Assembly (NCBI RefSeq): GCF_033097505.1
Contig: NZ_AP028654.1
Coordinates: 760,001-824,000, forward strand
Source: Helicovermis profundi
GTDB lineage: Bacteria > Bacillota > Clostridia > Peptostreptococcales > Acidaminobacteraceae
Direction: 5' to 3'
DNA: 64,000 bases
In this document: positions 53,101 through 62,463 of the stretch, in pieces
Layout of the letters: each line of letters starts with the position of its first letter
How positions within the stretch are numbered: the stretch's first letter is position 1
The notes under the pieces: generated by a model
Databases searched by the model: none
Told to the model about the DNA's origin: nothing
What the model saw: the letters and a program-made list of their open reading frames with translations, nothing else
Translations under genes and position numbers: made by a program

Positions 53101-55350
53101 ATGCAAGTAAAAAATAATTTAGATAATAATTCATTGATGGTAAATGAAAGTTTATTATCTACTTCTAATGGATATTTTGGAGTAAGAGGAAATTTTGAAG
53201 AAGGCTATAGAAATGATTATGACACTATAAGAGGAACTTATATTAATGGGTTTTATGAAACAACTGATATTACTTACGGAGAAGGTGCATTTGGATATCC
53301 AAATACTTCACAAAAAATAGTTAATGTAATTGATGGGCAAACCATAAAGATATATATTGATGGAGAATTATTTAATTTATTTGATGGCAAGGTAATTGAT
53401 TTTAAAAGAAAATTAGATATTGAAAAAGGATATTCTTTAAGATATATTGAGTGGATTTCTAAAAAAGGACATCATCTTAAAATTACTATTAAAAGACTTG
53501 CATCATTTACTACACTTGAACTTTTTATAATTGATTATGAGGTTGAATCGGTAAATTATAGTGGAGAAATTCAAATAGAATCAACTTTAAATGCAGATGT
53601 TAAAAATTATTCAAATAAGAGTGATCAAAGGGTAGCATCAGGCCATACAAAGCTTTTACATGTAGATAAGATTGATAAAAACCATGGAATTGCAACTATA
53701 TCTTCTAAAACAAAGATATCAAATTTAACAATAGCTTCTTCTATGAATCATAATTTAAATATGGAATATACAGTAAAAGAAAATTCAATTATAGGAATGG
53801 TTAAAAAAAATATTAAAGCTAGTGAAAAAATTTCATTAATTAAGTACATTTCATTTACTGATTCAATTAGACATGATGATTGTTTTAAAGAAAGTAAAAA
53901 TGTAGTAAATGTCGCAATGAAAAATGGTGAAAAATACTATTTCAAAGATCAAGAAGAATATTTAAATGAATTCTGGAAGTATTCTAAAATAAATATCGAT
54001 GGAGAAATTGAAGAAGAAAAAGCAATTAACTATAATATTTATCAGTTGCTTTCATCAATTGGAAAAGTTAAAAATACAAATATATCAGCTAAGGGACTTA
54101 GTGGTGAGGGCTATGAAGGACATTATTTTTGGGATACAGAAATATATATGGTTCCGTTTTTTACTCTAACAAATCCACAACTTGCAAAACGACTACTTAA
54201 ATTTAGGTATGAAACTTTGGAAAGCGCGAAAATTGAAGCTGAAAAACTTGGTCATAAGAAAGGTGTAAAAATTCCTTGGAGAACCATTTCAGGAAGTGAG
54301 TGCTCAGCTTATTTTTTATCGGGAAGTGCCCAGTATCATATAAATGCGGATGTTGCATATTCATATATACAGTACTATTTAGCTACAAACGATACAGAAT
54401 TTTTAAAAGAATTTGGACTTGAAGTGCTTTATAAAACAGCACTTCTATGGCTTGATGTGGGTTATTTTAATAATGAAGGCAAATTTTCAATTGATGCAGT
54501 TACAGGTCCAGATGAATATACTGTTATGGTAAATAATAATTATTATACTAACTCTTTAGCTAAGTATCATCTTAAATGGGTGTGCAAGTTAAGTTCTATT
54601 TTAGAAAAAGAAAATATTAGCGATTGGAATAGACTAAAGAGTAAAATTGCTATAAATGAAAATGAACTTACTAATATGAAAAATGCAAGTGAAAAAATGA
54701 TTTTACTTTATTCAGATGAACTAAAAATAAATCTTCAAGATGATGCTTTTTTAAAAAGAAAAGAATGGGATCTTGAAAATACAAGCGAAGAGAATTATCC
54801 ACTTTTACTACATTATCATCCACTATATATTTATAGATATAAAGTTTCAAAGCAAGCAGATACAATTCTTGCACATTTTTTATTAGATAATGAAACAGAT
54901 ATAATTATGAAAAATTCATATAGTTATTATGAAAAAATTACTACACATGATTCAAGTCTTTCTCCTTGTATTTTTTCGATAATGGCTTCACGTATAAAAA
55001 AGATTGATAAAGCATACCATTATTATAAAATGACTTCAAAATTAGATATAGAAAACATTAAAGGAAATACTAAAGATGGACTTCATATAGCAAATGCTGG
55101 TGGAGTTTATATGACAATTGTGTATGGTTTTTCAGGTCTTAGAATAAAAGAGAATGGAATTCATTTAAGTCCAATAAAACCAAAAGAATGGACTTCGTAT
55201 ACATTTAGGATTAACTATAAAAATTCTTTGGTAAAGGTTACCATATCAGATAAAATTAATATTGAAACTGAAAAAGAAATTTCATTAATTATTGATAAGA
55301 CAAAATATTTAATTAGTGGTAAAAGGTCTCTGAATTACAATAATTTTTAA
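53101..55350 (+). CDS. GH65 disaccharide phosphorylase (maltose/kojibiose type)
   Basis: 749 residues, standard for GH65. N-terminal beta-sandwich (NGYFGVRGNFEEG, YINGFYE), (alpha/alpha)6 barrel with GLSGEGYEGHYFWDTEIYM and KKGVKIPWRTISGSEC (phosphate-site-like), and general acid Glu472 in TGPDEYTVMVNNNYYTN, then the C-terminal beta domain (GLRIKENGIHLSPIKP). The enzyme phosphorolyses an alpha-glucosyl disaccharide to beta-glucose 1-phosphate. Which linkage is not decidable from motifs. AAAGAGGGAAG precedes the ATG. Follows transporter copy 1 by 72 bases, probably in the same transcript. Confidence 0.9.
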   Translation: MQVKNNLDNNSLMVNESLLSTSNGYFGVRGNFEEGYRNDYDTIRGTYINGFYETTDITYGEGAFGYPNTSQKIVNVIDGQTIKIYIDGELFNLFDGKVIDFKRKLDIEKGYSLRYIEWISKKGHHLKITIKRLASFTTLELFIIDYEVESVNYSGEIQIESTLNADVKNYSNKSDQRVASGHTKLLHVDKIDKNHGIATISSKTKISNLTIASSMNHNLNMEYTVKENSIIGMVKKNIKASEKISLIKYISFTDSIRHDDCFKESKNVVNVAMKNGEKYYFKDQEEYLNEFWKYSKINIDGEIEEEKAINYNIYQLLSSIGKVKNTNISAKGLSGEGYEGHYFWDTEIYMVPFFTLTNPQLAKRLLKFRYETLESAKIEAEKLGHKKGVKIPWRTISGSECSAYFLSGSAQYHINADVAYSYIQYYLATNDTEFLKEFGLEVLYKTALLWLDVGYFNNEGKFSIDAVTGPDEYTVMVNNNYYTNSLAKYHLKWVCKLSSILEKENISDWNRLKSKIAINENELTNMKNASEKMILLYSDELKINLQDDAFLKRKEWDLENTSEENYPLLLHYHPLYIYRYKVSKQADTILAHFLLDNETDIIMKNSYSYYEKITTHDSSLSPCIFSIMASRIKKIDKAYHYYKMTSKLDIENIKGNTKDGLHIANAGGVYMTIVYGFSGLRIKENGIHLSPIKPKEWTSYTFRINYKNSLVKVTISDKINIETEKEISLIIDKTKYLISGKRSLNYNNF

Positions 55351-55360
55351 TAATTAATAT

Positions 55361-55429
55361 AAAACAGATAGCATTAATTTTAGCAGGTCATTATCTTTAA
55401 TGATTAGTAAAATTAGTTCTATCTGTTTT
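55361..55429. terminator. Bidirectional terminator between GH65 and fructokinase genes
   Basis: AAAACAGATAG and CTATCTGTTTT form the base of a long hairpin (with ATTTTAG/TAAAAT pairing inside), serving two convergent genes. Confidence 0.75.
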
Positions 55430-55468
55430 AATATTTTTTGCAATGTGACTTAGAAATTTTTCTTATGT

Positions 55469-56425
55469 TTATTTACTAATTAGATTACTACTTAACCTTA
55501 TATTTACTTGGTCATTTGTTGGAATAGAAGGTATACCACCAAAATTTTCTACACATATAGATGCAGCGGCATTTGCGAACTTTAGTGAGTCAATCAATAT
55601 GGATTTATTAATATTATTTATATCCATATTATTAATAATAAATTTTGAAACTAATGCTCCAAAAAAAGTATCGCCAGCACCAGTAGTATCAATAACCTTG
55701 CTATTAAATCCACCCACAAATCCACTAAAACCTTTAGAAAAATAAAAAACTCCTTTTTCGCCTAAGGTTACACATATTAGTTTAATATCGTATTTTGCTA
55801 GAATTTCACACCCTAAAATTAAATCAGTTTCACCAGATAAAAGCTTTAACTCATCATCTGATACTTTTAATATATGGCAATAAGAAAGTCCTTTTAGCAT
55901 TTGTTCCTTTGCTAAACTTACATTTTCCCAAAGTGAAGGTCGATAGTTAGGGTCATAAGTAATTAATTTGTTTTTACTTTTTGCATAATCAAGAAAACTA
56001 TAAGTCGTGCTTCTAAGAGGTTCATTTGTAAAAGATAAAGAACCAAAATGCACTAATTTTGCCTTGTCAATTTGTTTAAAGTCAATTTCATTAGTTGTTA
56101 GATTAATATCAGCACAATCTTTTCTATAAAAACTGAAACTACGTTCTCCATTTCCATTAAGATGCACGAAAGCTAAAGTAGTATTATAATTTGGATCAAG
56201 TATTAAACCTTTTGTATCAATTTTTTTTTCTTCTATAATATTTTTTAGATAATTACCAAAAGAATCGTCGCCAACTTTACCAATAAAACTTGTTTCTAGA
56301 CCAGTATTTGCTGCCATAGTAAGAAAATTACAAGGTGCACCACCAGGATTGGCGCTATATTTATGTATATCATTTGATGATGGTGTAAAATCGATAAGTA
56401 ATTCTCCAATTGCTAAAATATCCAT
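55469..56425 (-). CDS. scrK: Fructokinase (PfkB family)
   Basis: 318 residues. GELLIDFTP at the start, NPGGAPCNFLTMAANTG, YDPNYRPSLW and catalytic TTGAGDTFFGALV fit bacterial PfkB fructokinases. Phosphorylates the fructose released by sucrose phosphorylase. GGAGGGACT precedes the ATG on the minus strand; the divergent region to lacI-type gene holds an extended -10, TGTTATAAT (complement of 56482-56490). Confidence 0.88.
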   Translation of the reverse strand: MDILAIGELLIDFTPSSNDIHKYSANPGGAPCNFLTMAANTGLETSFIGKVGDDSFGNYLKNIIEEKKIDTKGLILDPNYNTTLAFVHLNGNGERSFSFYRKDCADINLTTNEIDFKQIDKAKLVHFGSLSFTNEPLRSTTYSFLDYAKSKNKLITYDPNYRPSLWENVSLAKEQMLKGLSYCHILKVSDDELKLLSGETDLILGCEILAKYDIKLICVTLGEKGVFYFSKGFSGFVGGFNSKVIDTTGAGDTFFGALVSKFIINNMDINNINKSILIDSLKFANAAASICVENFGGIPSIPTNDQVNIRLSSNLISK

Positions 56426-56543
56426 AGTCCCTCCAAAATATAAAAAATTTGATTAAAAAAGTAGATTTTACTTTGTGAAGAATTATAACATAAAAAATCA
56501 AATAATAGAACAAAGTGATAAAAAAAATTCTTAAATTAAGACT

Positions 56544-56589
56544 AGGTAATCGGTTTCCTATTGACAGGTAATCGGTTTCCTGTTATTCT
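56544..56589 (+). promoter_or_regulatory. Promoter with twin LacI-type operators
   Basis: AGGTAATCGGTTTCCT occurs twice (56544-56559, 56566-56581), 22 bases apart, i.e. two helical turns, each a CG-centred semi-palindrome. The -35 TTGACA (56561-56566) and -10 TATTCT (56584-56589), 17 bases apart, surround the second operator, so repressor binding would block RNA polymerase. Probably autorepression and control of the divergent fructokinase. Confidence 0.85.
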
Positions 56590-56608
56590 TGTAATAGAGG
56601 TGAAAGAC

Positions 56609-57601
56609 GTGAGATATACAATTAGCGATGTAGCAAAATTAGCAAATGTTTCTAAAGCAACTGTATCTAGAGTTCTTAATAATTCAAAACCTGTAAGTGA
56701 TGAAGTAAAGAAAAGAGTTCTTAAAGTTATTGAAGAAACAAATTTTCAACCAAGTGCACTTGCTAGAAGTCTTTCTAATAGGCAAACAAAATTAATAGGT
56801 GTGCTTCTTCCAGATATTGCAAATCCTGTTTTTTCAAAAATTATTGATGGGATTGAAAAAAAAGCACATGAAGAAGATTATAGCGTTCTTTTATGTAATA
56901 CAAGACACAATGAAGAAGAAGAACTGAAATATCTTGATATATTAAGAGAAAAAGAAGTTGATGGAATTATATTTAATGGATTTCATTCTTCTGAAAAGTT
57001 TAGAGAAAAATTAAGTAAATTTAGTATACCTATTGCGGTTATTGGTTATGATGATGAATCTTATGATTATCCTGCTGTTTTAATAGATAATCTTAAAGCA
57101 TCATATGATATGACTAAACATATAATTGATTCAGGTAAAAAAAATATTGCAATGGTTCATGGACCTATTGAAGATTATTGTTCAGGGTATCAAAGAATGG
57201 AGGGCTATAAAAATGCTCTACTTAATAATTCTTTAAAATATAATAAAGAATATATGAAGAAAGGAAATTATACTTACAAATCGGGATATGATAGTGCGAA
57301 AGAACTGTTAAAAAAATATAGCGATATAGATGCCTTCTTTTGCGCAAACGATATGATGGCAATTGGTGTTATGAAAGCAATTTTAGAAATTGGTAAATCA
57401 ATTCCAAAAGATATTGCGGTTGCAGGATTTGATGATATTGACGTGGCTAGCGTTTATACTCCTGCCTTAACTACTGTTCACCAACCATTTGAATTAAAAG
57501 GTGAAAGTGTTATGAGTCAAATGTTAAAACTCTTAAATGGTAAAGAAGTTGAAAGACAAATTGTACATAAATATAAAATAGTAATAAGAGAGTCTATATA
57601 A
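56609..57601 (+). CDS. LacI-family repressor of the sucrose cassette
   Basis: 330 residues with GTG start (56609) after AGAGGTGA. N-terminal HTH YTISDVAKLANVSKATVSRV, hinge SALARSLSNRQTKLIGVLLP, then the periplasmic-binding-like effector domain (ANPVFSKIIDGIEKKA; FFCANDMMAIGVMKA; VAGFDDIDVASVYTPALTTV). A longer in-frame start at 56561 would begin in the operator and is rejected. Effector sugar unknown. Confidence 0.95.
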   Translation: MRYTISDVAKLANVSKATVSRVLNNSKPVSDEVKKRVLKVIEETNFQPSALARSLSNRQTKLIGVLLPDIANPVFSKIIDGIEKKAHEEDYSVLLCNTRHNEEEELKYLDILREKEVDGIIFNGFHSSEKFREKLSKFSIPIAVIGYDDESYDYPAVLIDNLKASYDMTKHIIDSGKKNIAMVHGPIEDYCSGYQRMEGYKNALLNNSLKYNKEYMKKGNYTYKSGYDSAKELLKKYSDIDAFFCANDMMAIGVMKAILEIGKSIPKDIAVAGFDDIDVASVYTPALTTVHQPFELKGESVMSQMLKLLNGKEVERQIVHKYKIVIRESI

Positions 57602-57631
57602 AAAATTAAGTAGCATTTTTTCAAAGTTTAG

Positions 57632-57643
57632 GAAACCGGTTTC
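57632..57643. promoter_or_regulatory. LacI-type operator before sucrose phosphorylase
   Basis: GAAACCGGTTTC, a perfect 12-bp palindrome within AGGAAACCGGTTTCAT, about 60 bases before the gene. Related to the twin operators near 56550. Confidence 0.75.
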
Positions 57644-57699
57644 ATTATTTTTAAATATTGCATGAAAAAGAAACTATAAAAAGTCGAGGTTATTAATTA

Positions 57700-59136
57700 A
57701 TGCAAAATAAAGTTATGTTAGTAACATACCCAAGTTCACTTGGTAAAAATTTAAAAGAACTAAAAAATGTATTAGAAAATGAGTTAGAAAATCTTTTTGG
57801 TGGAATTCATATTTTGCCTTTTTATCCTTCGAGTGCGGATAGAGGATTTGCGCCACTAACTTATAAAAGAGTTGATGAAGTATATGGTGATTTTAAGGAT
57901 TTAAAAGAGTTGTCGATCAAATATGAATTAATGTATGATTTTATGATTAATCATATTTCAAAAGAGAGTGAATACTTTAAGGATTTTATTAAAAATAAAG
58001 ATAAATCACCATACTATGATTTATTTATTAAATATTCAGACTTTTGGGAAAATGATGTTGCTTCAAAAGATCAAATTGATATGATTTATAAACGTAAGCC
58101 TAAGGAACCGTTTTTAGAAGTTACTTTTAATGATGGAACAAAAGAAAAAGTTTGGAATACATTTGATGAAGAGCAAATTGATATTGATATAAGAAAAGAA
58201 GTAACTCTAAAATTTATTGAAGAAAATTTAAATTTTTTATGTTCAAATGGAGCATCAATCATTAGAGCGGATGCCTTTGCATATGTTACTAAAAAAATAA
58301 ATACTAATTGTTTTTTTATTGAACCTGACACTTGGAATATATTAGAATATGTAAAAAATATTTTAGACAAAAGAGGTGTTGAGTTATTACCTGAAATTCA
58401 TGAACATTATTCTATCCAGAAAAAAATTGCAGATAAAGATTATTATGTTTATGATTTTGCACTACCTATGCTTGTATTATATGCTCTTTATTCATCAAAT
58501 AAAAAGCCATTAATAAATTGGCTTAAAATTGCTCCAAGAAAACAATATACAACACTAGATACCCATGATGGTATAGGAGTGGTAGATGTAAAAGATTTAA
58601 TGAGTGAAGAGGAAATTAATTTTACTAAGGAAGCATTATTTACAAAGGGTGCAAATGTAAAAAAAGTCTTTAATACGGAAGCCTATAATAATTTAGATAT
58701 TTATCAATTAAATTGTACTTATTATTCTGCACTTGGTGATAATGACAAAGCATATTTACTTTCAAGAGCAATTCAGTTTTTTTCACCTGGTATACCTCAA
58801 ATATATTACGTTGGCTTATTGGCAGGTAAAAATGATTTAGAATTAATTGAAAGAACAAAAAATGGTAGAGATATTAATAGACACAATTACTCTTTAGAAG
58901 AAATAAAAAAAGAAAGCCAAAGAGAAATCGTAAAGAATATATTTAAATTAATTAGATTTAGAAATGACTATAAAGCATTTGATGGTGATTTTACAATTGT
59001 TGATAATAGCGAGAATCATATTTTAAATTTAAAATGGAATAATGGTGAATTTGAAGCTGTACTTAAGGCAAATTTAAAAACATATGACTTTGAAATTAAG
59101 TATTTTGAAAATGGAATTTATAAAAAATTGTTTTAA
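57700..59136 (+). CDS. Sucrose phosphorylase (GH13_18)
   Basis: 478 residues. LVTYPSSLGKNLKEL, GGIHILPFYPSSADRGFAPLTY and YDFMINHIS open the GH13 barrel. Nucleophile Asp191 (IIRADAFAY), acid/base Glu232 (LLPEIHEHY) and Asp290 (LDTHDGIGVVD) match the sucrose phosphorylase triad (D192, E232, D290 in Bifidobacterium) almost number for number. It converts sucrose and phosphate to alpha-glucose 1-phosphate and fructose. A sucrose 6-phosphate phosphorylase is less likely, since uptake is by ABC transporter rather than PTS. Confidence 0.92.
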   Translation: MQNKVMLVTYPSSLGKNLKELKNVLENELENLFGGIHILPFYPSSADRGFAPLTYKRVDEVYGDFKDLKELSIKYELMYDFMINHISKESEYFKDFIKNKDKSPYYDLFIKYSDFWENDVASKDQIDMIYKRKPKEPFLEVTFNDGTKEKVWNTFDEEQIDIDIRKEVTLKFIEENLNFLCSNGASIIRADAFAYVTKKINTNCFFIEPDTWNILEYVKNILDKRGVELLPEIHEHYSIQKKIADKDYYVYDFALPMLVLYALYSSNKKPLINWLKIAPRKQYTTLDTHDGIGVVDVKDLMSEEEINFTKEALFTKGANVKKVFNTEAYNNLDIYQLNCTYYSALGDNDKAYLLSRAIQFFSPGIPQIYYVGLLAGKNDLELIERTKNGRDINRHNYSLEEIKKESQREIVKNIFKLIRFRNDYKAFDGDFTIVDNSENHILNLKWNNGEFEAVLKANLKTYDFEIKYFENGIYKKLF

Positions 59137-59257
59137 CTTAGTTTATTGAAGTATGTAACTGCTTATTTTTATTACTAATATATAATCAAAATCAATATAA
59201 GTAGAAATAGCAGATTATATAGTATTTTAGTAGTCTTATTAATAAAAGGGGGATATT

Positions 59258-60553
59258 ATGAAGAAAATAGTTTCAATTGTAATGGTATTAGTAATGATAT
59301 TTGCACTTGCAGGATGTTCATCTGCACCAGCACCAGCAGATAAGTCAGCTGATACAAAAACAGAAGACAAAGTAGCTCCAAAAGAAGAATCGGTAGTAAT
59401 CTATCAAAATAAAGTTGAGATAGGTGAACAACTTTCAGCATTTGCAGCTAAATATGAGGCTCAAACAGGAGTAAAAGTTACAGTAAAAACTTCAGGTGGA
59501 GATACTCCATACGCTGAAAACTTAAAGGCAGAATTTCAATCAGATAGACAACCAGATATATTTGTAATAGAAGGAAAAGGTGGATATAACACTTGGAAAT
59601 CAAAACTTACTCCATTTTCAGGAGATAAGTGGATGGATTTAACAGACCTAGCATTTAAAGCTGACGGAAAAACATATGGATTTCCAGTAGCAGTAGAAGC
59701 ATGGGGAATGGCCTATAATGCAGATTTACTTGCAAAAGCAGGAATTGATCCAAGTACATTAACATCACAAGATGCATATAAAGCAGCATTTAAAAAATTA
59801 GATGGAATGAAAAAAGAACTTGGAATAAAGTCAGTAGTTGCAATGGCAGCAGGTCCAGATATGAGATGGGTAACAGGACTTCATAACTTTAATGGATATT
59901 TATCAGCAGGTCTACCATATGGAGATACAAGTGTTCTTGATAAAATGCTAAAAGGCCAGCCAGATATGGAAAGACTTAAAGAATATGCAGACTGGGTAGA
60001 ATTATTATTTAAGTATTCAGATAAAGCAGTATTATTAACAGGAAACTATGATGCACAAGTAGGACAATTTGCAACAGGAAAAGCAGTATTTGTACATCAA
60101 GGTAACTGGATAGATCCATGGTTAATGTCAAATGGAGTAAAGTTTCCAATGGGATTTGCACCACATGCATCAGTATACGGAGAGCATAATGCAATATTTA
60201 TAGGAGCACCATCATACTATGTAATAAATAATGAAAGTAAAAATATTCAAGCAGCAAAAGACTTCTTAAACTATATGGCAACAAGTGAAGAAGGCGCAAA
60301 CTATATGGTAAAAGAAGCAAAAATGGTACCAGCATTTAAAAATATAACATTAAAACCAGATGCACCACTTTCAGCAGACGTAATGAAATGGCTTGCAAAA
60401 GATAATGGAGCATATACATGGTTACAAAATGATATGCCAGATGGATTTGGAATGGGAACTATAGCACCAATATACGAAGCATTTGCAAAAGGGGATATAA
60501 CAAAGCAAGAATTTATAGATCAACTAGCAGATAAGATAAGAGCACTAAAATAA
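59258..60553 (+). CDS. Sugar ABC transporter substrate-binding lipoprotein, copy 2
   Basis: 431 residues, same protein sequence as copy 1. I count at least seven silent third-position differences (for example CAA for CAG, GAC for GAT, GGT for GGC) and no replacement, which points to selection or gene conversion. Lipobox Cys20. Confidence 0.93.
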   Translation: MKKIVSIVMVLVMIFALAGCSSAPAPADKSADTKTEDKVAPKEESVVIYQNKVEIGEQLSAFAAKYEAQTGVKVTVKTSGGDTPYAENLKAEFQSDRQPDIFVIEGKGGYNTWKSKLTPFSGDKWMDLTDLAFKADGKTYGFPVAVEAWGMAYNADLLAKAGIDPSTLTSQDAYKAAFKKLDGMKKELGIKSVVAMAAGPDMRWVTGLHNFNGYLSAGLPYGDTSVLDKMLKGQPDMERLKEYADWVELLFKYSDKAVLLTGNYDAQVGQFATGKAVFVHQGNWIDPWLMSNGVKFPMGFAPHASVYGEHNAIFIGAPSYYVINNESKNIQAAKDFLNYMATSEEGANYMVKEAKMVPAFKNITLKPDAPLSADVMKWLAKDNGAYTWLQNDMPDGFGMGTIAPIYEAFAKGDITKQEFIDQLADKIRALK

Positions 60554-60572
60554 AAAATAGCTAAAAATTAGA

Positions 60573-60607
60573 AAAGGGTGTGGGTGTTCGCTCACACTCC
60601 TTTTTTT
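60573..60607 (+). terminator. Attenuator hairpin, copy 2
   Basis: Same GTGTG/CACAC hairpin and T run as copy 1; the flanking outer arm is altered (TTAGAA for GTAGAA). Confidence 0.8.
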
Positions 60608-60633
60608 AAACTTCTACTAAAGAGAGGTGTAAA

Positions 60634-61539
60634 ATGGGTAAAAAATTAAAGAGTAAAATGTTTTTTTGGCTATTCTTAGCGCCAGCATTATTATCATTTA
60701 TAATAGTGGTAGTAATACCGTTTTTTATGGGAATATATTATTCACTAACAGATTGGACAGCAATAGCAGGAATAAAGCCAAACTGGGTAGGAATAGATAA
60801 CTATAAAAATATGTTTAAAGATATAGCATTTCAGTATTCATTTATAAGAACCTTTGTGTTTACTCTTCTAAGCGTAATGACAATAAACTTTGTAGCATTA
60901 ATGTTAGCTTTTTTAGTAACAAGAGAGATAAAATTTAAGAACTTTTATAGAGCAGGATTTTTCGTACCGAATTTAATAGGAGGATTGGTTTTAGGATATG
61001 TATGGCAGTTTATATTTAAAAGTGTAATCCCACAAATAGGAGATGCACTAGGAATAGATTTTTTAAGTAATCTATTGTTACTAGCTGATCCAACATTAAC
61101 ATTATTTGGACTAATATTTGCATTTACATGGCAGTATGCAGGATATATTATGATGATATATATAGCAGCCTTATTAAATGTACCACAAGAGTTAATAGAA
61201 GCAAGTGAAGTAGATGGAGCGAACTTTTTTCAGAAATTTTGGAATATAACATTTCCAATGATAGCGCAAGCATTTACAATAACATCATTTTTAACATTAG
61301 TAAATTCATTCAAACAATTTGACATTATAATTGCATTAACAAATGGAGGACCATCAGATATATATAAAGAACAAATAGTAAATTCGACAGAACTACTAGC
61401 GGTTCACATTTATAATGTAGCTTTTAAATATAATAATATGGCAGAAGGCCAGGCAAGAGCAATAATATTTTTCTTAGTATTATCGGTAGTATCAATGGCT
61501 CAGGTATACTATAACAAAAAAAGAGAGGTGGAAATGTAA
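60634..61539 (+). CDS. Sugar ABC permease (MalF/UgpA type), copy 2
   Basis: 301 residues, as copy 1 but Asp55 and Ala138. Six TM helices and EAA loop intact. Overlaps the next gene by one base. Confidence 0.95.
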   Translation: MGKKLKSKMFFWLFLAPALLSFIIVVVIPFFMGIYYSLTDWTAIAGIKPNWVGIDNYKNMFKDIAFQYSFIRTFVFTLLSVMTINFVALMLAFLVTREIKFKNFYRAGFFVPNLIGGLVLGYVWQFIFKSVIPQIGDALGIDFLSNLLLLADPTLTLFGLIFAFTWQYAGYIMMIYIAALLNVPQELIEASEVDGANFFQKFWNITFPMIAQAFTITSFLTLVNSFKQFDIIIALTNGGPSDIYKEQIVNSTELLAVHIYNVAFKYNNMAEGQARAIIFFLVLSVVSMAQVYYNKKREVEM

Positions 61540-62399
61540 TGACCTTAAGAAGGAAGTTAGTAACGTATTCACTCACACTAGTAACATTAATACTATTTTT
61601 AATAACAATATTTCCATTTTTCATAATAGTAATAAATTCAGCAAAAGCATCACTAGAAATAATGACAAGTCCAATAACTTTTCCAAAGCACTGGGGACAG
61701 TTACTAACAAATATAAAGATAATATGGAGTAAACCAACGATAAGGTATTCAGCGAGTTTATTTACATCAGTAGTGATAACGTTTTTTTCACTATTAACAA
61801 TATCAATATTTTCAGCAATGGCAGCATGGGTATTGGTAAGGACAAAATCAAAAGCATCAACATTTATATTTTTACTATTTTTAAGTGGACTAATAATACC
61901 ATTTCAAGTAGTAATGTTTCCACTAGTATCACTTTTTAGAATAATAAATGAAACAACAGGAATACCGATGCTAAGGACATTTCATGGAATGATACTTGCT
62001 TACATTGGATTTGGAGCACCACTAGCAGTATTTATGTTTCATGGATTTATAAAATCAATACCGAAAGAATTAGAAGAAGCAGCAACCATAGATGGATGCA
62101 ATAAGGCACAGGTATTTTTCTTAATAGTAATGCCAATATTAAAGCCAATATTTGTGACAATCATAATACTAAATGCAATATGGATCTGGAACGACTTTTT
62201 GCTTCCGTCATTAGTACTTGGAGTAGGACAGGATGTACAGACAATACCACTTGCAATAAGAGCATTTGCGGGATCATTTGTTAAAAAGTGGGACCTAATA
62301 ATGACAGCAGTATTAATGGCAGCAGCGCCAATAGTAGTAGGTTTTTTAATAGCACAAAAGCATATAATAAAGGGTATGGTTTCAGGGTCTATTAAGTAA
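61539..62399 (+). CDS. Sugar ABC permease (MalG/UgpE type), copy 2
   Basis: 286 residues, as copy 1 but Ser44. EAA loop intact. The IS1634 copy begins 64 bases after its stop, so no ATPase gene follows here either. Confidence 0.95.
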   Translation: MTLRRKLVTYSLTLVTLILFLITIFPFFIIVINSAKASLEIMTSPITFPKHWGQLLTNIKIIWSKPTIRYSASLFTSVVITFFSLLTISIFSAMAAWVLVRTKSKASTFIFLLFLSGLIIPFQVVMFPLVSLFRIINETTGIPMLRTFHGMILAYIGFGAPLAVFMFHGFIKSIPKELEEAATIDGCNKAQVFFLIVMPILKPIFVTIIILNAIWIWNDFLLPSLVLGVGQDVQTIPLAIRAFAGSFVKKWDLIMTAVLMAAAPIVVGFLIAQKHIIKGMVSGSIK

Positions 62400-62463
62400 T
62401 AAAAAAAATTTTTATTAAAATTTCTATTAATTTTACAAAATCTGTTGACATCCTCCTCAATAT

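Larger units (their letters stand above)
59227..62408 (+). repeat. 3.18-kb direct duplication, copy 2
   Basis: Repeats 49856-53037. The copy carries the ribosome site and ORFs but not the candidate promoter at 49802, so it may be expressed by readthrough from sucrose phosphorylase 90 bases upstream. Confidence 0.95.
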
